Position numbers and translations under genes: made by a program. The notes beneath the pieces were generated by a model. That model searched no databases. It saw nothing but the letters and a program-made list of their open reading frames with translations, and was not told the DNA's origin. From Halichondria panicea (taxonomy: Eukaryota; Porifera; Demospongiae; Suberitida; Halichondriidae), in assembly GCF_963675165.1 (NCBI RefSeq), contig NC_087384.1:3432501-3496500 (forward strand): DNA of 64,000 bases. Direction: 5' to 3'. Positions 47,255 through 61,500 of this stretch are shown here, one piece after another (position 1 is the stretch's first letter; every line of letters begins with the position of its first letter).

Positions 47255-49301
47255 TTACGTGCTCTTATCTTTTCTAGGCTTGCCTTCACCAAATATTGAG
47301 CTTCTCTGAGTAGTGTCGGCCATTTCATTAACAGGTCTGACAGTACTGCGTGGCTTTAAATTGAGTTTCGGTCGTCCCGCCAGGTCTTCTGTAAATATCA
47401 GAGGCGACGATACATATATACATGGTCTTACATTGGGCATGAAAATGTATGATGTATGTATGCAGGAAAAACAACTACAATATGCCATAATTATATACAA
47501 CACCACTCATCAGCCTACAGTATGTTACAATGCCCGAGAGACGTACCTGGAGTAGCCTCCTTGAATTCGGCTGGTGGTCCTTGGTCCCTAGTTCTCCCTC
47601 TACTTCCCCGGCTGGCTTGATAGCCTCCTCTACCGCCTCTATAAGAGGTGTCAAACATGTACTGCTCCCCGGTAGGGGGCCCATATTCAGAATGCTGAGG
47701 GCCATGTGATTGGAATCCTCCAGGTGGACCACCTTGTAATTATGACAAAGAGTTAACATAGGATAGTCAAAGTATGATAGTATAGTGTTCACTTGGGAAA
47801 ATTTTAATTCATACACCAAGTATATTGACACACATCTCTGTAGGGTGTCGCACTACAACAAACAAATCCGTAACTCAAAAACCTGCTTACCTCTTCCTCT
47901 TTGGCCCCCTCCTCTGCCTCTCCCCCCTCTACTTCCACGGTGGGCTAAGTTCACTCTCAATTGCTTGTCACCGTACTCCTATTTAATGATATAGTTGGAG
48001 ACTGTTTTTACTTTAGTATCTTAAGTGTAGCGAGACATGCATGTAGGACAGTGCTTGTGCTGTGTACACAAACTTACAGCTCCATCATAGTCTAATGCTT
48101 CTCTCAACGAATTGGAATCTTCAAATTCCACATAGCAGTATCCTGCAGTTGTTTAGTATCAATTTGGCAGCATGTCTCGTAATTGCCTAACAACAAACAA
48201 CAACTGTGGATCACCTTTAAACGTATCAGATTCCTTGTCTCTGACGAGTCTAACACTTTTTACCTGTGATGGTAAAACAAGACAGCAATGATAATCAACA
48301 GTTGCACTCAACATGAACGTTTTTATTGATAAGGCGACAACATAAACAAAACCAGAGGTCGTTTTTACTTTGGGAGGTTGGAAAATTATGTTTAGAGGAT
48401 CGCATCTATAAATTGGAGGTTAGTCACTTAATTATAATTATTATGTTTTAGCAGCTGCATGAGGCTAAGGGGCTATATTTTTGACTTCATTATTGCTACA
48501 GTAAAACCTCGATTATCCGGCTTGGCATCTTAAAATGGGCGTGTCCCTTAATGCGCATACGCAATTAAAAACTGACCATGGACAGCAAGTTTATCTTCTG
48601 CGCAGACGCCCACTGCTGTTTATCAAATAAAATTAAATGGCCGGGTGTATTAAGGCGTGGTTTATCCACTTGATTATCTGGCGTATTCAGTTGTCCGGAT
48701 AATCGAAGGTGTGAGCATAAAATAATAAATACGGTACCCAAAATTATGCTTGTTTATGTATTGACGAAAATAGTTGGAAAAAGGCCCTCAATTAACCATA
48801 ATTATAATTCACCTGCTGGTCCTTAAATATTGCGTCCAGGTCACCTTGTACAGTCTGCGGAGGCAGATTACCTACATACGCTGTGAATGGTGGTTCCTTT
48901 GGAAACTCTTGCACAGGTCGAGAATCACCATAACCATAACCACGGCCTCTCCCTCTCCCTCCATAGCCCCGGTCTGTTTGATGGGAAGGGCGCCCATAAC
49001 TATCACTGCAAGGAACACAACATAAGCACTAACCTGATCACTACACATGGCATATAACGGAGCTATAGAACTAGGCTAGGACTTATAGCTATAGATCTAT
49101 AGGTGTAGCTCTAAATAATCATTGATAGACTATCCTGGCCACCAAATTCATGTTACTATACTACATCGTCGTGTACGTGTGTGCATGCAGAGCAACATTA
49201 TTTTTTAATTCTTACCTGTATCCCGATCCATGATAAGAACTACTACCACGTGGTTGGGAATGTGACCTGGTTTTTCCACTTTCAAAAACTTCGTCAGCCA
49301 T
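47255..49301 (-). CDS. EIF4H: Eukaryotic translation initiation factor 4H
   Basis: Seven exons (minus order): 49216-49301, 48813-49005, 48215-48263, 48078-48142, 47891-47978, 47547-47732, 47255-47388; 801 bases, 266 residues, phases consistent. eIF4H is an RNA-binding cofactor that stimulates the eIF4A helicase during mRNA scanning in the cytoplasm. A Gly/Arg/Tyr-rich N-terminus leads to one RRM (about residues 69-145): [20 protein letters not shown] (RNP2 AYVGNL), [15 protein letters not shown], then [17 protein letters not shown] (RNP1). RGG-type repeats follow ([14 protein letters not shown]), then the conserved C-terminus [14 protein letters not shown]...[10 protein letters not shown], which matches the LKPRTV and SAIFGGARPR blocks of human eIF4H. 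The start ATG (MADEVFES) lies 294 bases from the UBE3B start. Confidence 0.95.
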
Positions 49302-49595
49302 TGTAGTCTGTAGATCTACTAGTCTTACTCTGTATCAGTTAACCTTTTGCTACAGGCACTAGCTAAGTTAACTTCATCAAACCAGCAGGTTACAGGTTAT
49401 CACACAGCGTACTAACTCTTCAGTAGGATATTAAAGTTTATTATGTTGCTGCGCTGGTGCCGGTGGTCGATAAAGCTACCGTCCATCCACACGTGCATTC
49501 TTAATTAACCTTTAACCTGGGTTAAAAGTGATTTTTATCAAAAAGAGATCTATATCCACCATCGACATCACAGCTGTTCTGTGCATGCATTGAAA
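49302..49595. promoter_or_regulatory. Divergent promoter region EIF4H / UBE3B
   Basis: The 294 bases between the two start codons. I see no clear CCAAT, TATA or ETS motif, only generic AT-rich words, so the promoter call rests on position alone. Confidence 0.5.
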
Positions 49596-52500
49596 ATGGA
49601 AAGAGAAAATCTGGCAGCGTTGAAGATAACTGTGAGTTGGTGCTTGGTCCAGTCTGACAGATAATGGTTTTGGTGTACATGCATGTACATTATACATAAC
49701 ACCTATCAATGTGTTGCCCCACTACCCCCCCCTGGCCGGCCGGCCCCCGGGACATACATACGGCCAGCCGGGGGAATTCGACTCTAATTTTACCTGAAAT
49801 TTTTGCCCCATACTGGGGGAACCTGGCTTTGCGTAGTAAAGACTGTTTTTATAACCTGTTTTGATGTGTGCAACTGCTTGGGGCTCAAAAACTTGACTGG
49901 GGGATTTGATCACAGAATCCTTCCCCCACCAGGGGGAATTTGATCTGAGGTATGGTCAAATCCCCCATACCCCTCCCGGGGGGGGGGGACACATTGATAG
50001 GTGCATTATTGTTATGGTGTACGTATAATTATATATTATCCTTACAGCGCCACCTTGACAATTTTTTGAGGTTCTTAAATAAGTGCCACCTGCGTTGCAT
50101 ATTGTTTTCTGGGGCTTAAAAAAGGTGTGTTTATGATGCCACAGCAGTGACCTTTACTTTTTGGCCTATACCGGTACCACAGATAAAAAAGTTACCACCT
50201 TCTAATTACCGCACTGCTCTAATACTAGCACAAACCTCGAAATATAGATCTTTTTCTGTTCTAATTGAGCACCAAGTGTAAAATTGAATTATTATTTTCT
50301 GGTGCTTAGCTAATTAGAATGACTATCTGGCTTGAGACTACGAATAACAACGTAAATGGTGACGTCACAACGGAAAGAAATGGATCGAAGAAAGTAGATC
50401 AAACAGTAATCTAAAACTCTGTTGTACATGTAGCTACCCTTTGTTAGCTAAAAAAAGACTCACAGCCTGCATCTAATTATATGTACACAGATAATACAAT
50501 GCATATAATTACATTAAGAGGGCCATTCTCATCTCAATCAGTATGTACATGTACCTGTATGCAGTACATGTACGTACTTAGATTTTATTTGACCTCGATT
50601 TTTGTGTGATTTTCTTCCAGCGTTTCATCAGAAATGTCTCGGGAAAGAAAGTGGTTTTGACATCTCTAAGGTACGTGTAAAACTGAAACTGTCGGTTTTA
50701 TTACATTTGTTGCATAGACAAAGTGTTGATGCTGCGCTTCAAGTGGCTGAAACTGAAACTGCTTCAGGTATAGTGTACGTGCTTTAAAATAAAAATTAAT
50801 GGAAGGAGTATGTCGATCTCCATTAATTTATGCAAGAGTAGATAAGAGCTACTCTTGATTTATGGTATATGGCCAATTAACAGAGGGTAATAATATGGCC
50901 AAGATAGAAGTGTAGGTCATTCATAATTACTACTTGAAACTGCCACGAGTTACTTAGTACGTGATCTACAATGTACATGTATGTCAAATGCTCTTGGGAG
51001 CTAAATATAAATATCGTGCTTATACAGAATAATCTTAAGTCATAATTATAGCAAACTGTGACAGCTAGGGCACGTAATCATGATCAATGTTTGTCAATTT
51101 TAGGCTTGAAGTTGTTTTCTATTGCGAGAAAACTTTTATTTGTGTTCAAAGAAAACGTTGATGAGGATGTACATGTAAGTTATGTATAGGATATACACCA
51201 CACCTACGAGGAGGGTGCATATCCTCCGTGTACATGTAGGTGTAGTATATCTGACTTATTACTACATGACCGCAGGAGTATAAAAGGACCTCCCCCAACA
51301 ATCCAATGCAATATGCATTATTTATATACTGAGACTATGCCGCTCGGCAAATTTTACAACTGTCAAAGACCTATAATATAGTTTATTACTGAGGTACTGC
51401 CCTCTCCCGCTTGTCCACACTTTTGGGTGCTTTTCCCATCAAATCCAAATACACTGCACTTTTAGTGATTCGTGCGCGTATGTCGGGCCTCTTCTGAGTG
51501 GCACCCCCTGTTTACACTATACTGTCTGTAATAAACTCTGTACCAAAATTTTGGGGTCTAATCAACAGGAAAATCTCCACATATTTGTATAGATCCGCTA
51601 ATGAAAGAGGATAATTTAGTGCGCACGTTTAATTGTGAAAATGTCTGTCCTAATTATAGACTATTATTTGTTTTACCAACATAGTGAATTGAGACGATGC
51701 CATCCAGGGTGTCATACAGGGGGGGAAAGGGTGGATATCCCCCCTCCTCTTTCAATTATGACTGAGTGTCCATAGCTGGGTACTGGAGTTTGCAGAATCT
51801 TTGCAACACACCAGTAAAAGCGTAGAGCGTTACGCGTTCCTTATATGGATTTTGTGTACATACTGTGGTCTGTTTTACTACTTAAATGTGTGAGCATTTC
51901 CCATATAAGGAACCACAGTGCTTAACACTTTTATTCATGTGTTGCAAAGATTCTGCAAACTCCAGTATTGAAATAACAGTTGACCTTATAATTATAGACT
52001 ATTATTTGTTTTACCAACATAGTGAATTGAGACGATGCCATCCAGGGTGTCATACAGGGGGGAAAGGGGGGATATCCCCCTTTCAATTATGACTGATTGT
52101 CCATAGCTGGGTATTGAAATAACAGTTGACCTTTTTTTAGCAACATTTTCTGGTTACTTTTCTCATTTCCCCCCTCTACTTCAAAATCCTGTATGACACC
52201 CTGCCATCAGTGCTAAAGAGTTAGTTTCTTTTTTTAGCATAATCGTAGGCTCATTTAGCATCTCAGCTGATTGAGACTCATCATAGATAGAGTAGAAGAG
52301 GGATTGGAAACGGAAGTGATTCACGTGATGTTTTACAATGAAGTCTACGTAGTGGCTCTGGGACCATCCGTGTATCTCCTCATAACTCCCGCAAAAGCCC
52401 GGGAAACTTATTGTGTCCAAAGCATACATCTCAGAGCTACCCCCATTACTGAATCACATGCCCCCTGATAGTAGGTATCAATTGGAAACAAAGAAAATAT

Positions 52501-55500
52501 AATCTCGATTGTCATGAAGTAGCTAGAGGTACACAGAGCGCTTTTTCATGCTTGTGTTCCTATAGTACCTTTGATATAGCTAAGGCTTTGTAACTAAATA
52601 GTGTCCTGTGTCCCAAATGGCCTCAAGTATTAGAGAAAGTTGATGTTTAGCAGCAGAACTGCTCGTGGACTTCTTACAGAGAGCAAAACAATTCTCATGA
52701 ATAATTATTATTCAGTTTAGCCCTCGTGTTAAAAAGTAAGCCTCGATTAAAACCGAGGAGATACACGGATGGTACTTCGAGGGTACTTCCGTTTCCAATC
52801 CCTCTTCTACTCTACTCTACCTATGGACTCATCAAACCAACCCAATATCGTATTAATAATAATTATACGTATACTACATGTACATTTATGTCTCATTCCA
52901 TACTCACTATAAACATCAGAAGCTTACTCGATTGTGTCAACTTCTCCTCAAGAACATGGATAGAGACAATCTGAAGGTTAGCTGATTGTCGTACATGTAG
53001 CCTAGTGCATGTACATGTACGTACGCCAATTATCACGCTGACACCCTGCATAAAGTATGTTTCAAGCTGCAGTAGCAACATTCTCATACACACATGTACA
53101 TACATTATTTTGTGTATTTCCGTGCACATGAGCACACTGTACATGCATACACGCACACTTGTTGTACATGCATGTACATGTAGTTATTGGCAGATCACCA
53201 ATACTCAAAACTCTTATAGAAATACATGTACATGTACATGTACATGTAGTAGTTAATTTTTGTCCTATTTGATAGCTAGCCAATTTGTTTGGTGTGTGCA
53301 GGGTACTTATTTGGCTGTCTCATTGGATCGAAGATACTCAGTGGTCTGGATTACCTGCATGAAGCAGCTTCTAAGACTTTGTTGTGTACAACTAAGAGCG
53401 ATGACAGTAGGTTTTATCAGTATGCTAGCGTTACGCATTAACTTCCTTGATTGTTGCTTCTTCAGAGAGCTAATCAATCTGGCAAGGAGAGAATGGATCT
53501 TTACCTCAATTTTGTATGTAGATTTTGTGTGATACATAATATATATGCTATAAGTATAGCCTCGAAACTAGTATTCATTGTAATGTGGTTCAGCATGATT
53601 TGATCATTACCCCCCCCCTCTCACGTCACCCTGGTGTATGCATTATTATAAGTACATCTAAATATAATAATTATTATGCTTATTATATGTATTATGTATC
53701 TAAATGTTCAATTTACATTCTATACGCGTTCAATCTGTAGTTGGTTCTGTTCACTGACTATACTCTTTGGAGGTTTACAGCTAAGCTTAGTAAGTATGTT
53801 TATTAATGATTTGTTGTCGCTATAATAATATTATTATTATGTGCTTATATGTAATAACTACAATAACCACAAAACGCCCTGACAATAGTCTATATAATTA
53901 TATACATATTCTTGGCATAATAAAATTGTATACCGTCAAGGGCGTATACGCCCTTGACACCGTATAGCAGGTATATCTGGCGAATGGTCACCAAATTAAA
54001 TTCGTTTCGACATGATCGTCAATCTATAAATAGCCAATTATACTTTTTATTTGCCTTGAAATGCATGCATGGTTTAGACTAATTCCGTTTCAATAACCGC
54101 TGAGAAGCAACTCTTTTTCACTGGGGGCTCGATGTTTTGCAGCAGTTTTGGGATCGACTCTACTTTGGCTTCAGTTGGTTTGCAGCAGCAGTAGTGACCT
54201 TTTTTGCAGTAAACATTTCTGTGTCAAACTATTCGTCCATGCCAAAACTTCGAATACTCCAGAAGATATGTAGGAATCTTTTACTAAGCTAGAATTTTGC
54301 GGTGAAGTTTTGCTGTTATATTTATTATGTTACTATGTCCCCAGGATATAATTACGACACGTGCACTCGGGATGCATCGCCATGGCATGCACATACTGCA
54401 CTTAGCCCTCGGGCTTCAGTACTATATATTTACTATACATCTCTTGTGCCTACTTATACGCATTCAACTCAATTCTTTTGTTTACACAGGTGATTCTGTG
54501 AAACGGAGCATGCACCTTCTGTGCACGAAGTTTGTTGAACACCTTTACAAGCGATGCTCCTATTTTTCTGCAATGCATGTGAGAGTTTATTGTATAATTA
54601 TGTGTAGCCAATAAATACCACTAAACGTTTGTAGAGTCTCCTGGCCAACTTTCTCCGGTCGTCATACGTGACTGGTCAGAGTCTAACAGCAATGTTCGGT
54701 TTTAGGTAATGTATCACGATTCAGTGTAATTTTTACACTCAATATACTTCACAGACAGCTTGCTATGTATCAGCTGTCTCCTACCATGCTCGTAGACTTT
54801 GCTGTCACATTGCTGACTGTCCCGGGCTGTGTCTTTGTTCTTCAAAAAAAGGCTCCAGAGGTCAGTTACGTGTATCAGTGTATGCAAGTGTAGCATTAAA
54901 TAATTATGACATTAAATTGTCTATTCTACAGAGCATACAAAAGCTACAGAAAATTAGCTTTGCTTTACATCTTCTAAAAGCGATCACAGTAGTAGCTGGA
55001 AAAGATCCTCTTGTTTCTCTTGGTGTGAAGCCAGCACTGTCTCTGTTTGGTGCGTAGTCACCTATGTGTAATTATTATTGTCTTATGAAATTCTTTCCAG
55101 GGAATGTGATCAATGTATGCCAAATGCATATTGAGGTATGCTTAATACAGTGTATTTCATAGTTATGAAGAATTACCTATTTAGGAGATCAAAGCAAGCG
55201 AAGAAACCAGTCTCATGCTTGTAAGTTTCAAGTACTGTGTTTGCAAGCACCCATCCCTTGAGTATCATCAAACTTTCGAGACACGTAACTTTTGCGGATT
55301 GACCTCGAGCCTCGATTACTTTGACTGATCCAAAATCCCCAAAATGTGTATTTTTAGAAATCTGTGAAATATTGGTTGTCAAAATCTTTACGTAACTCTT
55401 GTGTTCTCTTTATTGTGAGGCAACGCTACAGAACCCCCGCCCCTGTAGAAGCCATAATGCATGCAGTCATGTGACCCACACCAACACTAGAGAGCACTTG

Positions 55501-58500
55501 TATGTGTGTATTCCTTAAGATTTTACCCATGTACACCATCACTAGAGTATTAGAGCATTGCAGTGACAACAGCTAGTGGTAAATTCTTGTACACAAAATT
55601 TTCTGTGACCTCAATTACAATGCCAGCAATTGGCCATATAATTATACTGTACCCACTTTTTTGTTTGTCTATGGTGCAACCATAGCCATATTGCAACCAT
55701 AGCCTTATATGTATATCTGTACTCTATACTTCCTTTAAAGTACCTGCCGAAAATTTAAACATACAGCTGAAAGCAAATTACGATTGTGTATTGCTTGCAG
55801 GATGTATTCACCGTACTGACTAGTGTGTGTGACTCAAGTCGCCTCAGTAAGGGGTCAAATGCAAGTAGCTGGCACCCATTCTTTGGCTGGATCAAAGCAG
55901 ATATTGATAGAAGGTACGTACCTGCATGATTCATATGTTGCTTCATTCTCATTGTAGGAATGTGGAGGGCTTAAGCTTAATACAAAAGCAATTTCAACTG
56001 TTGTGGAATGGACCGATGGTGGAAATGATTGTTGGTACCCCACTGCTACGAGTGTCCAACAGTCTTTCCTCTAAAGGTATTGTAGTTTTGGACTGCATTA
56101 ATTATGTTTCTAACACTAACCTTGTAACAGGAAAACGCGTGTCAATCTTTCGGAAGCAAACAATTTTGAAAAAATTGAATGATTCAGAATTCTCAATGCT
56201 TAAGTCGGGATGTGAGCTGTACCTAAACTGCTTATCTACTTTCCCACTGCTATCCACTGATATACTTATTGGACTTAGTTGCAATGGAGACGTCATAAGC
56301 CAAATATGGCATGCACTCAGTGATATGTCCTGTCTCAAAGAAGATCTGGCTTTCAAAGTTCTTACTGAGCTATCCTCCCAGCAGACATCTTTGAAGACTG
56401 TTTTAACACTTGCCATTCAAGCCACACAGTACCTAATTGCGTGAGTATTCATATAGTTGCCCCAGCCCTGTACATATAATGTAGTAATAGCTTGTAGCCA
56501 CGTTTTGTCTTTGTTCTTCCTTGGTGATATTTGACTTGTACATGTACATGTAACCTGCATGAGAATGATTCTATGGTAACCCTGAGGTACACACATGTAG
56601 GCTTGAGGCTACGCTACGTTAATTCCAATTTCCTAAGGCAATTCAACTGAAGCTACATCGATTCGAGGCTACGGCAATTCCAATTTGCTACGTCAATTCA
56701 ACTGAGGCTATGGAAATTCGCTACGTCAATTCAACTGAGGCTACGTCAGTTCGAGGGTACGGCAGTTCGCTTTTGCAGTTGGAGAGTACGTGGCAATTAA
56801 AAGCTATGTCAATTCATGTGACTCTCAAATTCTAGCTCAAATTACTGGAAATAATTTTGTCTATCTGTATCACATACACAATGTAGGCCTATACAGTTAA
56901 TTGTTTGTCAACGAGCCTGACTGTCATGATTTGAAGAGCTGATTGTCAACGATATAACTGTTTGACGATTAAGACATAACATCATTGATCAGCTCTCTCC
57001 TGTCAGTCTATGTGTCACAATGCTTGTCAAAGTAGTAGACTATATAATTATGTATACGGCCGTTGGCATAATTATTCTGTAGCTGTGTGATTGACAAACG
57101 ATGGCAATAAATTAAGATGAGCATGCACCATACGAATTGACATAGCACTTAGAAGTCTAGTTGAAGTGAAAAACGAATTGCCGTACCCTCGAACTGACAT
57201 AGCCTCAGTTGAATTGACATACTGTAGCCTCAGTTGAATTGCCGTAGTGAATTGCCGTAGCCCAGTTGAATCACCGTAGCGAATTGCCGTATCCTCAGTT
57301 GAATCACCCACCGCCATGTGCCTACTATGTGTGTACCTCACGGCCACCGTATGATTCATACGTATTACAATATCCACTTGTATATGCACATGTAGGACTC
57401 TTGATGATGAAGAGTTACACACTAAGCAGCAGTACTTCACACTGGACGATCTGAAAGACATATCAACTTTTCTTAAGCACCTTGTGTACAAGTTTATAAT
57501 GGAAGTGCAGCTTCCATCAATGTTCTCTCATTGCCATGCCTTACTCACTCTTCTACACAGCAGAGACTGTCGAAGGTCATTCACTAGCGACCCCAACTTT
57601 TGGACCGAAAAGTTAGTGTCTTACATACATGAATTATATATCAAGAGTCCATTTTGTTATGTAATAAAATTTGTAACAGAAAATTGAGAGCTGGCTTGGT
57701 AATCAAGGATTTAAAACTTGGCAAAACATATGCTTTGAATCTTCTGAAGTATATGCCTTTCTGTGTACCATTCAAGAACGTAAGTCCTGTACATTATCAT
57801 TAGCGGTTCACCATTTTGTATTCATTTCCCTTCGTAGCGCATTGATGTATTCATGGAGAGTATCAATGCAGACAAAGAATGTCTTGGTTTGTTGGAGAAA
57901 TCCCACCGGAGACCTGCAACCTACATCACCATTAGGAGAGGAAGAGTACTTGAGGGTGGGTACGATCAACTTTCTTCTCAGCCAGTGACGGCAATTAAAG
58001 GCACAATCCGAGTCAAGTTCGTTAATGAACAGGTACATGTATGTGAGTGTTTATAGTAGTCCATTACATTAAATTATCACGGGTATATAAACACACGTAA
58101 TTCTGTAATCGGATGATCCTTGTATATTTCCTATTGATAATTATTGTAGTGTGTGGTTAGTGTTAATAATGCCTTGGGGCAAGCGTGCGGACAGCAACAA
58201 TGGTACTATGTTTATTACTTAGATGAATTTGATCTAGTAGCTATCACCAAAACGCAGCATTGTAGATGCTGACTCTCCATACTCAATATTCAGAGGAAAT
58301 AGAAATCGTAAACGAGGATTTTATCAAGTATACGATGCATGTACTCTGCCTGTAATGTGACGTTAAGATCAGCATAATCTTCGATGTTGGACGCTCGAAT
58401 ATTCCTTGAGTGGCCGTCCATCACTAAACTTGCGCAAATTTCTTAGACCAGACCCACCAGCCAAAGTGAGAGACCCTTCAGCCAGAGAGAGAGAGAATAA

Positions 58501-61500
58501 ATTAAGAACTTAATTTCAGACAGTTCGTTTGCTCTCAGCTAGCTAACTACATTCAATGTACATGTAGCCATGAGACAATTTGTAATTCTTTAGGAATAGC
58601 TGCAGAGTGAAGAGAGAGCTGCAAGGCTCTGCTGATGCAGCCAGACTTGAACTTTTGGCATTGATCGTTTTTAACAACAATCACGGTCGATCATTACCCA
58701 CTCTTTAAGTTTACATGCAGAATGCAAAAATTAAGCATGATAATGTGTGTACCGGTAGCTTTATGTTATGTAGCTTTGCACCTTCACCTGCGTGCTTTCA
58801 TTATAATTATATATTTGTCCGTTAATTCTTTCAATGATGGAGAGGCCATGAGCCTATTGTGCCCTTTTCTGTATTGACTGAATAACTACGATTCTTGATC
58901 ACATGAAACTATTGTACTGTACCATACGTACATGTAGTCGTAACACTCCTCTTATAAGTATTTGTAAACCACACCGCAGTAATAATAGTTATTGATCTAT
59001 AATTATAGTTCTGCCAGTTTCTCATCTACATGTGTATATCTTCAGGGATTAGATGAAGCTGGTATTGATGAAGCCGGAGTTTTTAAAGAGTTTCTGGAAG
59101 AATTCATTTCAGTAGCATTCGACCCTTCGCTTGGACTTTTTAAGGTCAGCTCTACTGTTAATGTGTACGTACTTATGTTATAGTGTAGTCTGTGTTTTGT
59201 AGATTTCAAGCAGTGGTCTACTGTATCCATCACCGTCTAGTTCTGTTCAAGAGAACCACTTAGCTTTGTTTGAATTCATTGGTCGTATCCTCGGAAAAGC
59301 AGTGTATGAAGTGAGAGATGATGCAATTGTGATTTGATCATTATCGTGTCTTATCACAGGGAATTGTTGTCGATGTTCAGTTTGCTCAGTTTTTTTTGAG
59401 TCAAATTTTAGAACATCACCTATCATCTCTGTACAGCTCGTTGGATGAGCTGGTATATCTGGATTCTGATGTATACAAGTCACTGTCATACATCAAGGTA
59501 TTTACCTGTTATATTGCATGTACATTATTAAGGCCTGTTGTATACTTGAGAATAGCTTAGAAAGTCCTGTTATTAATTTGTTATTAGCCGCACAAGGGAT
59601 ATGGTAAAACTGACTGTGTGTGTGTCTGTGTGTCTGTTACAGCTGTAACTGCTCAACGGTTGCAATGCGATTAAAACTATCAGCTTCTATAGGCTTCTAG
59701 CCACGTTCTCCTGGATTTTGATTCGTGGATTAGCAAACTAAATTAAGCTTTTTTCATCTGTTCTATTCAACTTATGAGTTAGCCGGCCTTGCATAAAGTG
59801 CAAGCTGTTTGTTAGCTACAATAGTCAGGAAAGAGCTGCAAAGCTGCATGCCAACCGTGACTGTACTGTCAGAAGCAGCCATGAACTCTGACCTCATTGC
59901 AGATCCACCCTTTTTTAATTTCATTGACAGGAAATGCAAAATACTGCACTAAAACTTCTATGTACTTAATAGAGATACATGCATTGCTTATAAACCCTTA
60001 AGATCATTCATCGAGCCATTAGATAGACTTTTGTTGCTCCTCTCCTATCATGACTGTGTGGAATTCATTGTCAAAAATTGTAGTCAACATGCAGTAATAA
60101 CATTATATACAACATTGATAACGTAAAAAGCAAATTTTATCTCTTCTAATAGTTTTTGAGCGAAGCAAAACATGGCGAGAGGCTTGCAACACTCGTTATT
60201 ACAGTGTGTAGTACAATTGGTTGGGCTAGCTAACCAGCCAATGAGGAATTGTTCTGGGTAGTACATGTACGTACTGCTGCTGCCTAACAATATTAATATC
60301 AGTTGGTAATGTGGTTGAACATGCATGCATGTACATGGAGCGCACCATGACCAACTAGGTGAGTGTTGACTAACCACATTTAATCTGAACTCCACAGTAT
60401 ACAGCAGAGCAAATTGGTTGTACTGATAAGGCCCAAGAGTTAGTACTAGCTACCCCAGCTAGTGGACACTCATGCACAACACCGTTTGTTTTTTAATGAC
60501 GGCATGCACATGCATGCCGTTGCTAGTTTTGTGTTACTTAAAGTATCACCTCTTATGTTATCATCATTGTCTCAGTCCAACAATTCAAGTGGGTATAAGC
60601 GTTATGTTAGTTTACGTGGTTCTTAGCGTCTTAGGATGGCACCCCATGTTTGTTTATCTTGTTCTCCACAACTCCCACAAGCTTCTTCAGTTGGTATCAT
60701 CAACACAACATCTCCCGAACAAACTGATTACTCACTGAAGATTTGCCCTCATACTTGTGGTGGTCTCGCAATTCCAATAGATGCTCTTTTTTCCACCTTT
60801 TCAAAATTCGTTCATTACATCTTAAAAACTCGTATTAGCTTGCACATCATTAAGACACATATCAATTAATTTGCTGCAAATCCGCTAAAATGAATACCCT
60901 AAAAACATGCAGCCAACTAACGTACATTAGATCATGTTTGCCATTAATACTGCAATCTCATTGGCTAAAGAAAGTGTTCTATCCAACTTAGAAAATCATG
61001 TACTTACTTAGAAAATCATGTACCGTATATCTTCGGACAGCAAAAAATAATTATTTTGGAAATTTTGTCCAGGTATAATTGAAACAGATTTTTATAGAGC
61101 ATGCGAAGTGTCTGGAATAATTATAACAAGCAAGCAGCTGCATGCGAGCTAGCTAAGTTTAATAGAACAGGGTACGACTGAATAGCTGCACTAGCTATCT
61201 AAAACTAGCTACTCAAAGCTATCTAACTGCAGCACTCTAAGTCTTACTTGCCGTCTATGAATGGTAACTCAACTTTTCAAGGTATTGTCCGGATATTTAG
61301 AACAAATGTAATATTAAAGTACTGGAGTGTCCGTTGTATTAGAACAACGAAAATTGCCCAAAAGAGTGTCCGGGGTAATTAGAATTGTCCGATAAATTAG
61401 AAGATATACGGTACTTACTTAATGTACTTCACTTAGAAAATCATGTAGCAAAGATTAGATAAGAACATTCAAATCTGATTGGCTAAATAGCTACTCATGG

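Noticed and set aside
47475-47831. Minus-strand frame of 118 codons
   Set aside because: Overlaps EIF4H exon 6 in a different frame; the frame chosen keeps phase with both neighbouring exons and the Gly/Arg-rich composition.
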